From: JADCRZ01 sp037718865 | Lineage (GTDB): Bacteria; Bacteroidota; Bacteroidia; Chitinophagales; Chitinophagaceae | DNA: 64,000 nt | Assembly: GCA_037718865.1 (NCBI GenBank) | Contig: JBBJMP010000001.1 | Location: 372,001 to 436,000 of the forward strand | Direction: 5' to 3' | Part shown: one piece after another, positions 18,683-28,271 of the stretch | Numbering within the stretch: position 1 is the first letter of the stretch | How the letters are laid out: each line of letters starts with the position of its first letter | The notes under the pieces: model-generated | The model's input: only the letters and a program-made list of their open reading frames with translations | Told to the model about the DNA's origin: nothing | Database searches by the model: none | Position numbers and translations under genes: made by a program

Positions 18683-19435
18683 TTATTCTTCAAAAATTGT
18701 TTTCCGATTCTGAAGCCGGTAACTTTTTCCTGATAGGTTTATCACCTCGCATTGATATAATAATCGGTCAAGGAGTGCCGTTGCCAGCACTTCATCGTTT
18801 AACATAAGAGCCCACTCTGCCGGTTTTTTATTGGTTGTTATGATAAAGGATGTTTTTTCATAAAGCTGGTTAACAAAATTAAAAAGACTTACTGCTTCAT
18901 TTTTTTCCATTGGAAAAAGCATGATGTCATCGATTACTATAAGATTTGCTTTTAATAATCTGCCATATTCGCCTTTGGCTGATCTGGCGAAGTCTTTCAT
19001 TTTAAGCATACCCATCAGTTCTTCCATGGTACGGAAATAAGCCTTATATCCTTTGCGCACCGCTTCTGAGCAGAGGCCTGCCGAAAGGAAAGTTTTTCCT
19101 GTACCCGATGGACCCATGAAAATAATGTTGTAGACCTGGTCAAGCCAATGGAGTTCTTTAAGTTGATTTAACCTGGTTCTTTGAAGCCCGTTATCAAAGC
19201 TCTCATCATAGGTGCCCAGATCGCAAGATCTGGGTAACCTGGCCGTCTTAAGCCTTTTGGTAAGATCGTTTTGCTCGCGGTGTACTGCCTCAGCACCTAG
19301 AAGACTAACGGTGTAATCCATGTAGCCAAGCCCATTAGCTTCTGCATCAATAATAAGGTTGTCAATGCAAGGCTGGATACCTCCTAATTTAAATTGCTGA
19401 CAGTAGTGGCGGATAAGTTGTTTTTGTTCGCTCAT
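18683..19435 (-). CDS. istB: IS21 helper ATPase IstB
   Basis: About 250 aa from the ATG at 19435 (MSEQKQLIRHYCQQF). DnaC/DnaA-like AAA+ fold with Walker A GPSGTGKTFLSAG, Walker B NLIVIDDIM and sensor residues near TTNKKP. It assembles on target DNA and activates IstA. An upstream in-frame start at 19483 would overlap istA by 14 bp, but the Lys/Ser-rich extension looks spurious. Confidence 0.93.
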   Translation of the reverse strand: MSEQKQLIRHYCQQFKLGGIQPCIDNLIIDAEANGLGYMDYTVSLLGAEAVHREQNDLTKRLKTARLPRSCDLGTYDESFDNGLQRTRLNQLKELHWLDQVYNIIFMGPSGTGKTFLSAGLCSEAVRKGYKAYFRTMEELMGMLKMKDFARSAKGEYGRLLKANLIVIDDIMLFPMEKNEAVSLFNFVNQLYEKTSFIITTNKKPAEWALMLNDEVLATALLDRLLYQCEVINLSGKSYRLQNRKTIFEE

Positions 19436-19469
19436 TGATTTACTTTTTTTGGATTTACTTTTTTTGAGT

Positions 19470-21026
19470 TTAAAACATATCATAGTCGTTGATAGAGCTG
19501 GTCTCAGGCTGTATTAAAGCCTGATCGGGCATTTTACCGCTCAAAGGATTTAGCCCGTAAGTTTTGTAGTCAGTTATATGCGCCGTGGATTGAAGTTGGG
19601 TGTAATGTTCTGCAATGGATTTAAAGTCGCAAGCGCTTGTAATATGATTATCACAGCAATAATCCAGGGCCCGATCAATAATTGATCTTTCGGATTTTTG
19701 TATCGTTTCCTTAAGTAAAAGAATCTGGTCACGTATATACCTGGGTTTATGTTTGTGTATCGCTTTTAAAAAATGCCGTCCTTTAGCCGGATCATTGAGC
19801 AAAGTGCAAACCTGATCTATCAGTTCTCCAATAGCTGATGATTTATCTCTTTTGTGATCGGTATTAAAAATTTTGTGCCCCTTGCCCACGGCAATGATAT
19901 GCCTGCATAACATAACTTCCTTGAGGTCATAAACAGCCAGATGTTTACTTTCTATTACCACATTGACCTGGCTGGCTTTCCCTTTATAAGTGCCCAAGGG
20001 AAGGGAATAAAAATTTCCCCTGTAAGAAAAACTATTATCCTTTCTGACGGTATAAAGCACTGGTTGGATTTTACTGGCAGGCAAGAAAGATAGTTCCCGC
20101 AGAAACTGCTTTTCTACCTCCCATTCCTTTACCGGTTGTTTGCGGGTGCCGCCATGTACCATTTCATTGGCTGTCCGCCCAAGCCAACAAAGGGCCTGAG
20201 CGTTGAGCACTTCAATATCTACAAAGGGTCTATTAAACAGAAAGTTCCGTTTAACGTATTTCACTACATTCTCTATTTTCCATTTGCTCTGGGGATCAGC
20301 TTTGCGGCAGAAATGAAGCTTAAATCCGCGCTCTCTTGTATAGGCCTTAAAGCAGTCTGTAAGTATAATGTCTCCCTTATTTTCATCCACAATAAATACT
20401 CTGTCCTGATCATAAACGATTACATCGGGAATACCTCCTATAAATCCAAAGGCGCTTTCATGAGCCAGAATGGCCGACTCGGAAGTAAAACGCTGATCAG
20501 AAAACAAGACATACTTATACCGGGAACGTGAAAGAATGCTGGTGAAAAAGAAAACCTTAATCTTTTTGCCCCGGCTATCTCTGAGATTATATTCTCCAAA
20601 ATCCACCTGTGCCTGCATTCCATAAGGGGTCTCTTCTACCATCTGGTAGTCCCTTGTAGAATCAATTTTAGGCAAATGATGCTTTTGGCGTACCCATGAC
20701 ACAAAGTTAAAAACTGTCTTAGGAGAAGCATAAGGGAAGTCAGCAAAATGCTCCTTAAGCCAGTCATGCATTTGAGATGAGGAAGTATCCCTGTGGTGTT
20801 CAAGCTTTGATTTTACAAAGCTCTCATAAGGTTGTAGAAGTTTGTTTTTGGCGGAGGCGTTTTGTAAGAGTCGCTCATAATCACGGTCATCTTCGATGGT
20901 AAGAAGATGCTTGACGGTACGCCAGTTCAAGCCTAAAAATTTACTTATGTAAGAAATAGAAAATCCCTCTCGGGTCAGCTGATGTACCTGGTGATAGATC
21001 ATAACTTTTGTTAAGTAAGGGTTCAT
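19470..21026 (-). CDS. istA: IS21 transposase IstA
   Basis: About 518 aa from the ATG at 21026 (MNPYLTKVMIYHQVHQL). N-terminal helix-turn-helix (REGFSISYISKFLGLNWRTV), then an RNase H-like integrase core with VDFGEY, VYDQDRVF and the late Glu in KWKIENVVKY, and a beta-barrel C-terminal domain. With istB it forms the two-gene operon of the family. Intact. Confidence 0.93.
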   Translation of the reverse strand: MNPYLTKVMIYHQVHQLTREGFSISYISKFLGLNWRTVKHLLTIEDDRDYERLLQNASAKNKLLQPYESFVKSKLEHHRDTSSSQMHDWLKEHFADFPYASPKTVFNFVSWVRQKHHLPKIDSTRDYQMVEETPYGMQAQVDFGEYNLRDSRGKKIKVFFFTSILSRSRYKYVLFSDQRFTSESAILAHESAFGFIGGIPDVIVYDQDRVFIVDENKGDIILTDCFKAYTRERGFKLHFCRKADPQSKWKIENVVKYVKRNFLFNRPFVDIEVLNAQALCWLGRTANEMVHGGTRKQPVKEWEVEKQFLRELSFLPASKIQPVLYTVRKDNSFSYRGNFYSLPLGTYKGKASQVNVVIESKHLAVYDLKEVMLCRHIIAVGKGHKIFNTDHKRDKSSAIGELIDQVCTLLNDPAKGRHFLKAIHKHKPRYIRDQILLLKETIQKSERSIIDRALDYCCDNHITSACDFKSIAEHYTQLQSTAHITDYKTYGLNPLSGKMPDQALIQPETSSINDYDMF

Positions 21027-21216
21027 AATTGCCGGAATTTTTTGTCCGGCAAAACTCCACTTTTCTCTGCCCGCGGCATGCCCCGGACAGAGAAAGTTCT
21101 GCATTCCTTGTTACCAATTTCTCTGCACCCTTGTTACCAAAAGTTCTGTACTCTTGTTACCAATTATTGTGTATTCTTATTTACGAAAAGTTGTGTATTC
21201 CTATTTACCGATTACA

Positions 21217-21922
21217 CGCTGGTAAATGGATAAAAGAAAGGAGAGCCAATGGCCTTTTTTTTTCCCGCAGAGCCATGGAAAAAATATACAAGGGCTATTT
21301 TTTAACTGCCCTAAGAAAGTATATAGCTAAGGGAAGTTTAAAATATACAGACAGCCAGGCAGTGGAAAAGATACTTACCACCGCAGGCCAAAAGAAGTGG
21401 AATGTGTATGCCAAAGGAACCTTTTGCGGCCCGGCACAAATAATAGAATACCTGGGCCGCTATACTCACAAGGTAGCCATTACCGCCCACCGGATATTAC
21501 AGATAGATGACAGTCACATAAGTTTTAAGTACAAAGATTATGCAGATGGCAATAAGCAAAAAATAATGGCGCTTACCCATCCAGAATTTTTGCGGCGTTT
21601 TGAGCAGCACATCTTACCCAAAGGTTTTGTAAAGATCCGGCATGCAGGCTACCTGCATGCTAAAAATAAAATGGAGCGTATAGCAGCAGTATGCGCCCAA
21701 CTGCGATTGCCTGCACCTATGCAAAGGATACGCACGCCCGCGTCATTACGATTGCTGCTGCAAACCGGAAAAGACATCTCGCGTTGCCCTGTGTGTGGGC
21801 AGGGACGCATGGAGTTAATAAAAACACTGATTTATCACAATGGCTGCCTGGTAGATGTGGCACAGCTGCGTAACCGGGGTTCTCCCAAAATAAAAAATGC
21901 TACGCTTAACAGGAATACTTAA
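21217..21922 (+). pseudogene. IS91-like transposase, copy B, 3' part
   Basis: Continues the 5' part across IS21: GKWIKERRANG, the YLGRY two-tyrosine motif (EYLGRYTHKVAITAHR) and the zinc-binding tail CPVCGQGRMELIK. Removing IS21 and one copy of the 5-bp duplication restores one frame. The stop is at 21922. Confidence 0.9.
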
Positions 21923-22096
21923 CACTTATAATTATTTTATTTTGCTAAAAACAAGGCTCCTTTTGGGTAGGGGGCATCTTGCGCGTCATGCAGCTAAGGG
22001 TAAGCAAACATGCTATTGGAAGATGCACATTTGTATTGCTACCTCCTCAAAAACACTACAAAACACCTTACAAAGATCGCAGCCACTCTTATAGTG

Positions 22097-22212
22097 GGTG
22101 TCGCTGAACACCGTATTGCAAAAAGCCCCGGGTATTAGTTTCCATGGCTTTTTTATTTCTTAAGTCATTCTTTAATTTCGGGGCTTTCTTCAATACGCGT
22201 AATGTTAGCGGT
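22097..22212. repeat. attC-like site 6 with embedded terminator-like hairpin
   Basis: GGTGTCGCTGAACACCGTATTGC opens it; AAAAAGCCCCG is answered by CGGGGCTTTCTTCAATACG, then AATGTTAGCGG. An inner hairpin AAGCCCCGGG/CATGGCTT is followed by TTTTATTTCTT. Same design as site 4 after the other IS91-like unit. Confidence 0.65.
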
Positions 22213-22266
22213 TGTTGTATTTCGCCATTCAATTGCTTGCGTAAAGTGGCGAAGATGAACAATTAA

Positions 22267-23424
22267 TTATTTTCTTCTTATTACGCTAAAAGGAGCAAAA
22301 GCCTCTGTTTCGTCCCAAATGAATTTAATAATACCGCCACCTTTCACTGGCTCTATCATTATTGTGAACTGATCTGTCGGCTGTGCTGCTTTTCGCACTT
22401 GCAACGGAACCAACGCAAAATCTTTTGAGCGGTTAGGCTCTGTGGGCCATTGTTTAAAATCAGTATTAAATATTAGCGTCCATCCGTCCACACGGGGAAT
22501 TGTATATAGTCCATACTCTCCTTTCGGTATTGTCACTTTCCCAAATTGTACATCATACGGAAGATTTAATTTCGTAAGATCATTTGCTCCTGTCCGCCAT
22601 ACTGAATCGTAGGGCACTATTCCACCAAAAATTTTTCTGCCACGCTTAAATGGTCTTCCGTATGATAATCTAATTGTATCGTTGGCAATTGCAAAATTCA
22701 ATACGGCTTTCGGTGAGGGAATGCCAATTTTGGATTTTTTCGACATTCGCTTTGCAACCTCATCTACATTTATGGGGTCAAGTTTTGTGGCTATATAATT
22801 CCATGGTGTTGCAGTTCCATCGTAGCTTATAATTCTACCTTCAGGCGTTGTTTTAATTTTTGTGTATTCCAGAAAATCTCCTCCAAAAATCAACGTGTCG
22901 CCCTTTCCTTTTGAAATTGCCACATTCCTAATTCCTATGTAATCATTAATCATGGTAATTGGCAGACTCTGTTTGCCGGATTTTATCAACCGAATACAAT
23001 TCCATTCAATAAGTGATAAAGTGGGGGTCCACCCCCCTATAAAGTCCATATGTTTCGCCGGACGTTTATTTATATACTCGGTTTGCCTTCCCCCAGTCGA
23101 GGAGAACCAGGTACAAGTATCCTTTTCACAATATACTCCCGCAATACCCGCTGTTGTAATATAGCTGCTGTCCGGATTCATATACGACATCGAATAGTGC
23201 TTTATACTTCCGTCCGGGTAGAAATGAAAATCAAAAACGCCGACCTGATCTCTGGGATAACGAAGAAAAGCTTTTCCATAGAGGTGATTGGGAAGCATAT
23301 TGTAGGTTTCAACTATAACGGTATCTGTGCCAAGTGTGGCCACAAAAGACGCCGTAACAGGTTGCTGTCCGGATAATTTCATTGTGCCAAAAATTAGCAT
23401 GATGAGTTGCAGCTTGATTTTCAT
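22267..23424 (-). CDS. secreted protein with C-terminal DUF2911 domain
   Basis: 385 aa with a signal peptide (about residues 1-20). The first ~210 residues look like a beta-rich repeat with several Tyr/Ser-rich strands. The last ~150 residues match DUF2911 (LSYGRPFKRGRKIFGG, WRTGANDLTKL, IPKGEYGLYTIP), a domain widespread in Bacteroidota exported proteins with unknown function. Single-gene cassette in leftward orientation. Confidence 0.85.
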   Translation of the reverse strand: MKIKLQLIMLIFGTMKLSGQQPVTASFVATLGTDTVIVETYNMLPNHLYGKAFLRYPRDQVGVFDFHFYPDGSIKHYSMSYMNPDSSYITTAGIAGVYCEKDTCTWFSSTGGRQTEYINKRPAKHMDFIGGWTPTLSLIEWNCIRLIKSGKQSLPITMINDYIGIRNVAISKGKGDTLIFGGDFLEYTKIKTTPEGRIISYDGTATPWNYIATKLDPINVDEVAKRMSKKSKIGIPSPKAVLNFAIANDTIRLSYGRPFKRGRKIFGGIVPYDSVWRTGANDLTKLNLPYDVQFGKVTIPKGEYGLYTIPRVDGWTLIFNTDFKQWPTEPNRSKDFALVPLQVRKAAQPTDQFTIMIEPVKGGGIIKFIWDETEAFAPFSVIRRK

Positions 23425-23493
23425 TTTTTAAGATTTGTCGCAAATAATGCCTAATTGTCAAAATAAGTTTGTTATTGAGCAGGCGCCCACAAT

Positions 23494-23690
23494 TAACGCT
23501 AACGATAAAGCATTGGCGATGGCAGGGCATTTGATAACGTCCAGCACGGAGCCGCTGCTGATTGAAATTATTTGCTGAAGTTAACAACAAATGCTTCATT
23601 ACTAACTTCTGCCTGATCATATGCCGATGCTGAACTAATATTCATTGTTACAACGTCTGCCCCTGCTATTGCTAATGCGGTGTTAGCGGA
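23494..23690. repeat. attC-like site 7
   Basis: TAACGCTAACG box, left arm GCATTGGCGATGGCAGGG, conserved inner boxes AACGTCCAGCACGGAGC and CGCTGCTGATTGAAA, right arm CCCTGCTATTGCTAATGC and GTGTTAGCGG. The stop codon of the following minus-strand gene (23683-23685) is the TAA of the terminal box. Confidence 0.85.
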
Positions 23691-24651
23691 TGCCGATTAG
23701 TTGTTCGATATATTCTACCGCTTGTTTGCTTAACATTTCATGTCCGCCCTCAAAAATAGTAAGCATAATATTTTTTGTTGCCTCTTGATAATAAATAACT
23801 CTATCACTTATTTTACTACTGCTGTTTTCTGAAGGAAATGTTTGTGTTTCAAGCATAAATTTCAAATCTTCTTTCTTTACATATTTAGAAGTATCTGTTT
23901 CCTTGAAGTCAAACAAAAGCTTGTTGAAAAAATTGACTGATTGTGAAATGGGAACAGGCCCTGAATATCCATCATGGATTCCAGCGAAAATTTGTATGGT
24001 ACTATTCTTTCGTTTTTTAAGCGGCGTTTTCCAAAATAGAGGGGAGCGTTCCTTTGCCTTTAGGGTATCAAATACTTCTGAGGTGCCTATACACTTAATG
24101 ATTTCAGAAGCATATTTATTTTTTCTTTCTATTGATTGACCATACCATGCAACTATATCTGAAATAGGAACCCATGCTGAGAAAGACCGAATATTGTGTC
24201 TGGATTTCATATACATCGCCAATGTTGCATAGCCGCCACCACTGTGTCCAATTACAAAAATTCGTTTCTTGTCCACATTCATATTTTTTAATGCCCAATC
24301 AATAGATTCGTCTATATCTGAAATCACAAATTCACTACAACAGGCTTTTGGATGGTTATTCACGCCTCTGAAATTAGGAAATATGTAGTTGTAGTTTTTT
24401 GTGTTGGCTTCAATATCTAACCCAATTGTTTTCAAAGAATCGGCAGGAAAGCTCCAGGAGTGTAGTTGAACAATTAATGGTTTAGGCTTAGTGTCAGTTG
24501 ATTTGCTGTAATAAAAAATCTGAATTGTGCCGTCTATTGATGACTTAATACTGTCTCTCTTCAAAAAGTTCTTGGGTTGAGTATTATTGCTTGTTTGTCC
24601 GTTTGTAAACAAACTTATCAGGCATAATATACAAGGCAATACTTGTTTCAT
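23683..24651 (-). CDS. secreted alpha/beta hydrolase (S9-like)
   Basis: 322 aa with a signal peptide ending NGQTS. Nucleophile elbow VIGHSGGGYAT, acidic residue in GIHDGYSG and histidine in EGGHEM complete a Ser-Asp-His triad. The fold resembles acylaminoacyl-peptidase/esterase-type hydrolases; the substrate is unknown. The gene's stop codon lies within attC-like site 7. At its upstream side the site has been taken over by IS1182. Confidence 0.85.
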   Translation of the reverse strand: MKQVLPCILCLISLFTNGQTSNNTQPKNFLKRDSIKSSIDGTIQIFYYSKSTDTKPKPLIVQLHSWSFPADSLKTIGLDIEANTKNYNYIFPNFRGVNNHPKACCSEFVISDIDESIDWALKNMNVDKKRIFVIGHSGGGYATLAMYMKSRHNIRSFSAWVPISDIVAWYGQSIERKNKYASEIIKCIGTSEVFDTLKAKERSPLFWKTPLKKRKNSTIQIFAGIHDGYSGPVPISQSVNFFNKLLFDFKETDTSKYVKKEDLKFMLETQTFPSENSSSKISDRVIYYQEATKNIMLTIFEGGHEMLSKQAVEYIEQLIGIR

Positions 24652-24717
24652 GATACTTTTACAATATTAAAACTTTTCAGGTCATGTTCGTTTAGAAAGT
24701 GAGTTTGAATTCGGTTT

Positions 24718-26487
24718 CCGCTAACGTCAGACTGTGAAAAAACGTCTGCTGTTAAACAAATATACACACAATGTGCATAAGCCAATGGGCGTATGATCTT
24801 TGTAAGCATACAGTATGCAATTCATACAGGGAGAGAACCGCTATCAAATTTACTTTATCACACTGGAAGAACAAGTGAGCGCTGATAATATCGTAAGGCT
24901 CATGGATGCATTTGGTGATAAGCTGGATCTTCAAAAACTCGGTTTCACTAACACCATACATAAGAGCGAGGGCCGGCCACCTTATGCGCCGGCAGTACTT
25001 TTAAAACTTTACCTATACGGTTATCTTAACAAAATACGCAGCAGTCGAAAACTGGAAAAAGAATGCAGCCGCAACATCGAACTGCAATGGTTGCTTCAAA
25101 ACCTGCAACCAAATTATCATACTATTGCCGACTTCCGCAAGGTGTATGCCGTGCCTCTGGAATCTATGTTCAGGCTGTATGTTCAATTCCTCAACGATGC
25201 TGGCCTGTTGGGCAAAACAACTGTTGGCATAGACGGCAGCAAGTTTAAAACCGTGAACAGCCGTAAGAATAATTATAATCAGAAAAAGATAGATAAGCAC
25301 AAACAGTTTATAGAAGACAAGACCTATACATATTTACAGGAGCTTGATGAACTGGACAAACAGGAAAATACTACAGCCGCTGATGAACTCCAGGTTAAGA
25401 AAGAAAAGATAGCACAAGGGCTTGTTCAACTAAAGGAGCGCGCTATTAAATATGATTCCCTTCAGCAGCAGTTAAATAATACAACAGACAAACAAGTCAG
25501 CACCACGGATTGCGACAGCCGCAGTATTCTGACTGTAAAAAATACTGTAGAAGTAGCATACAATACACAGAATGTGGTAGATGACAAGCATAATCTGATT
25601 GTGCACACGCGGGCCACCAATACTAATGACGGGAGGGCATTGTATAATGCAGCTGCGCAAGCCAAACAAAATTTACAATTAAAAAAAGGAGATTCGCTGA
25701 TGATACTGGCAGACAAAGGCTACCATACCGGCGTCGAGCTACAGCAATGCCAGGACGATAATATGATAACGCACGTGGCCTGTAAAGAACAGCCTAGTGT
25801 TAAACACATAGCTAATGAATTTTTAGCAGAAAGCTTCAGCTACGATAAACCTACCGATAGTTATAAATGCCCAACGGGCGCCATGCTAACGTCAACGGGC
25901 ACATGGCATAGTAAAAAAACTGAATCAGGGGAAATAGTTTACCGGTTTAAAAGTTATCGTACCGAAGCTTGCAAAACCTGCCCGTTAAGAAATCAATGCA
26001 CCGTGCTTCCTAAACGTATCATACAGCGAACTGAATACCAGGATGCGGTTGACATTAATGATAACAACATCAAACAAAGCCCCCAGTATTACAAAAGAAG
26101 GCAGGCTATCTGTGAGCATCCTTTTGGAAGCATCAAGCGGCAATGGGGTTACACCTTCACCTTACTAAAAGGTTTACAAAAAGTAAATGGAGAAATGAAC
26201 CTGATTATGTTCTGCTATAACTTTATGCGTACCAAAAATATCCTGGGCTTTGAAAAAATGCTTCAGGCTATTCAAAACTGGTTACCGGACTATAATAAAG
26301 TAACTGGCTCACTTAAAAAAGCTGCTATAACATCCATTTACTGCCTAAACAAGCAACCGCTTTTTGAAAGATCATACCCGTTGTTGTCTATCAGGGCGGC
26401 TTAAACGAATCGCTATCGCTTTTAAACGCAGCTATAATAGCCGATTTATCAACTTTTGAAAGTATTTTCACAGTCTGACGTTAGCGG
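24718..26487 (+). mobile_element. IS1182-family element bounded by attC-type boxes
   Basis: A perfect 23-bp inverted repeat: 24718-24740 (CCGCTAACG then TCAGACTGTGAAAA) and 26465-26487 (TTTTCACAGTCTGA then CGTTAGCGG). The inner 14 bp are probably the IS ends; the outer 9 bp are the core boxes of the attC-like sites. No direct target duplication is visible. A TGATCTTTGTA stretch upstream of the gene (about 24794) resembles a Bacteroidota -7 element. Confidence 0.85.
24815..26404 (+). CDS. IS1182-family transposase
   Basis: 529 aa. N-terminal MQFIQGENRYQIYFITLEEQ and the GRPPYAPAVLLKLYLYGY segment are typical of the family; DDE residues are in VGIDGSKFKT, LADKGYHTG and the late Glu in CEHPFGSIKRQWG. 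A zinc-type CKTCPLRNQC precedes the last. It appears intact. Confidence 0.93.
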   Translation: MQFIQGENRYQIYFITLEEQVSADNIVRLMDAFGDKLDLQKLGFTNTIHKSEGRPPYAPAVLLKLYLYGYLNKIRSSRKLEKECSRNIELQWLLQNLQPNYHTIADFRKVYAVPLESMFRLYVQFLNDAGLLGKTTVGIDGSKFKTVNSRKNNYNQKKIDKHKQFIEDKTYTYLQELDELDKQENTTAADELQVKKEKIAQGLVQLKERAIKYDSLQQQLNNTTDKQVSTTDCDSRSILTVKNTVEVAYNTQNVVDDKHNLIVHTRATNTNDGRALYNAAAQAKQNLQLKKGDSLMILADKGYHTGVELQQCQDDNMITHVACKEQPSVKHIANEFLAESFSYDKPTDSYKCPTGAMLTSTGTWHSKKTESGEIVYRFKSYRTEACKTCPLRNQCTVLPKRIIQRTEYQDAVDINDNNIKQSPQYYKRRQAICEHPFGSIKRQWGYTFTLLKGLQKVNGEMNLIMFCYNFMRTKNILGFEKMLQAIQNWLPDYNKVTGSLKKAAITSIYCLNKQPLFERSYPLLSIRAA

Positions 26488-26507
26488 CAATTCAAAACAC
26501 AAATTAA

Positions 26508-27200
26508 ATGACAGACTTTTCGCCTTCAACATTTGCATTGATTCTTAGTTGGATTTCTTGCTTTGGAATATTATTTTGGCAAGTAGGAGAAATGACAAAG
26601 TTCTTTGCAATGGCTAAGAACTCAAGAGTTTCTTTAATTTTCACAATTTGGTTTTTAATTTGTTTTTTATACCTAAGTCCATATAGGTATAATCTTTTTC
26701 AAATGATTCTCGCTACTTCCTATCCTTGGCAGAGTTTATCTGCATTTTTCAATTCAATAGTCCTTGTTCTTTATGTGCCTATCATCTTTTTTATACATTT
26801 AGCAGTTAGCACAGGACTGCCCATATATTTGTATATGCTTGCTGTTTCACAATACGAAACCTCTCAAAAAAAATGGACACTAATAGCTTCGGTAATACTC
26901 ATACCATTTGTTTGTATTTTATCCTCCATAATATTCTTCTATATTCTTCCTTTCACTGCAAAAATATCTTCTGGGCTTCATTACCGTGATGTAGTGAAAT
27001 CAGCTAATGGACCTGCATATACGTATCACAAATATTTATTTATTTCCAATTTTACAGACACAAGGGGCAATGGTGAGCTGGACGAAACTAAATTGACAGA
27101 CAGAGACAAAATGATGCTTCACATTGTTTCATTCTATTTGCATCAAGACGAATATTCAAAATTTATGAATAAAGCTTACCCTCTTGATCAAGCTAAGTGA
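26508..27200 (+). CDS. multi-pass membrane protein, cassette gene on the plus strand
   Basis: 230 aa with about five hydrophobic helices (residues roughly 8-28, 45-62, 75-100, 105-125 and 130-155) and a hydrophilic C-terminal domain ending LDQAK. I recognise no family. It lies between the boxes ending IS1182 and attC-like site 9, and is the only clear non-IS cassette gene read rightward, opposite to the others. Confidence 0.7.
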   Translation: MTDFSPSTFALILSWISCFGILFWQVGEMTKFFAMAKNSRVSLIFTIWFLICFLYLSPYRYNLFQMILATSYPWQSLSAFFNSIVLVLYVPIIFFIHLAVSTGLPIYLYMLAVSQYETSQKKWTLIASVILIPFVCILSSIIFFYILPFTAKISSGLHYRDVVKSANGPAYTYHKYLFISNFTDTRGNGELDETKLTDRDKMMLHIVSFYLHQDEYSKFMNKAYPLDQAK

Positions 27201-27202
27201 AC

Positions 27203-27378
27203 AGCCGCTAACAGGTGCATTCAAGCAATTGGGGTAGGACGTTGGAGCAATGAACGACAGGTCGCTACTCAGCAGCGGTTGGCTTGACTTCATGGCATGA
27301 GCGGTGGTATGACCAATGAACAATTGGTTGTATATTTGGCAATAGCACCGGGCTGATTGTAATGCTATGGCCCCAACT
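27203..27378. repeat. attC-like site 9, right arm broken by IS110
   Basis: CAGCCGCTAACAGGTGCATTC box and arm, then AAGCAATTGGGGTAGGACG, GGTCGCTACTCAGC and finally GGCCCCAACTT at 27368-27378. The remainder of the right arm (expected complement of GCATTCAAGC) is absent because IS110 starts here. 27379-27644 is the IS110 5' non-coding end. Confidence 0.7.
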
Positions 27379-28270
27379 TTCCTTTGGATTTTTCTTTCTT
27401 TAGAATATAGATTATTACTACTATTATATTGGGGGTTCTAGGGGGTGTTAATAAGTTAAAAAATGTGGATAATTTTGAAAGTAAGAGGCAGGGTGAACTT
27501 ACCCAACTTTTAGTCTTAAGGACTTTATTTAGTATTAGTCCCCGCCTTTTCTTTCCTTGCTCCGGGTCCAGCTAGAATTATGTCTTTGAACTATCAAAGG
27601 TTATTGACAAGAGCAAGTTTTTTATAACATTAATATATTAAGGAATGAAGAATTGGGAATTTACTTTGGGGGTTGATGTATCCAAGAACACCCTGGATAT
27701 TAGTTGTTCAGAACTCAATGAACATATTAAAATCAATAACGGAACAGAAGGTTTTGTATTATTTTTAAAATGGTGTAGGAATTATGGGATTAATCTTCAA
27801 AAAAGCTTTGTGGTTATGGAGTACACCGGTGGATATGAGTATAAACTTTTGCAATTTTGTGAAACACAAAATATTTTATACACGAGAATCCCGGGATTAG
27901 CAATTAAAAAATCTTTAGGAATTACAAGAGGCAAAAACGATAAAGTTGATTCGGCACGGATAGCCCAATATGGAGAAGAAAAACACAAGTCCTTAAAAGC
28001 TTCAAAGCCTTTAAATTCAGCAATAATAAGCCTCAAAGAACTATTAAGCTTTAGAAAAAGATTGGTTAGAGAAAACGCAGGGTACCAATCCACTATCAAG
28101 GAGCGTGAACATATGTACAGTGTAAGTAAAAAAGACATTGTTATTAAAACATTAGAACAAAAACAAAAAGCGAATCTAAAAAGTATAGCGGCTATAGAAG
28201 TTCAAATGATGAAAATTGTAAATGAGAATGAAAAGATCGCTACTAACTATATGCTTATCACTAGTGTTAT
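27379..28270 (+). mobile_element. IS110-family element, copy 1, 3' truncated
   Basis: Starts at about TTCCTTTGGATTTTTC, shared with copy 2 (34235-35540, opposite strand). The long non-coding 5' end with GGGGGTTCTAGGGGGTG and GTCCCCGCC corresponds to the region that gives the guide RNA in IS110 relatives (known for the family; not shown here). The element is cut at about 28270 by an IS630 fragment. Confidence 0.85.
27645..28270 (+). pseudogene. IS110-family transposase, copy 1, truncated
   Basis: About 209 residues, with FTLGVDVSKNTLD, VMEYTGGYEY and KNDKVDSARIAQYG (the Asp-Glu-Asp-Asp catalytic core). It is nearly identical to copy 2 up to YMLITS and then reads unrelated codons to a stop at 28286. 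The C-terminal serine domain is lost. Confidence 0.9.
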
Positions 28271-28271
28271 G

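Larger units (their letters stand above)
18561..21216 (-). mobile_element. IS21-family element 1
   Basis: Inverted ends TGTAGCCGGTAA (left) and TGTAATCGGTAA (right, read inward). Both ends carry several copies of a GCAGAG..TTTTGGTAAC-type subrepeat, the usual IstA binding sites. A 5-bp target duplication CGCTG flanks it (18556-18560 and 21217-21221), so the insertion into the IS91-like transposase is clean. Contains istA and istB on the minus strand. Confidence 0.95.
17089..22096 (+). mobile_element. IS91-like/tyrosine recombinase unit, copy B, interrupted by IS21
   Basis: An intact recombinase gene followed by a transposase gene overlapping it by 20 bp; the transposase is split by an IS21-family element at 18561-21216. 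Copy A (14163-15774) has the same gene order. Boundaries are approximate: the left one is taken at the end of attC-like site 5 and the right one before the GGTGTCGCTGAAC hairpin that follows both copies. 21923-22096 contains no gene. Confidence 0.7.

Noticed and set aside
21029..21216. First ~60 residues of the open frame covering the second half of the IS91-like transposase
   Set aside because: They are translated from the IS21 end; transposase homology starts after the target duplication at 21217.
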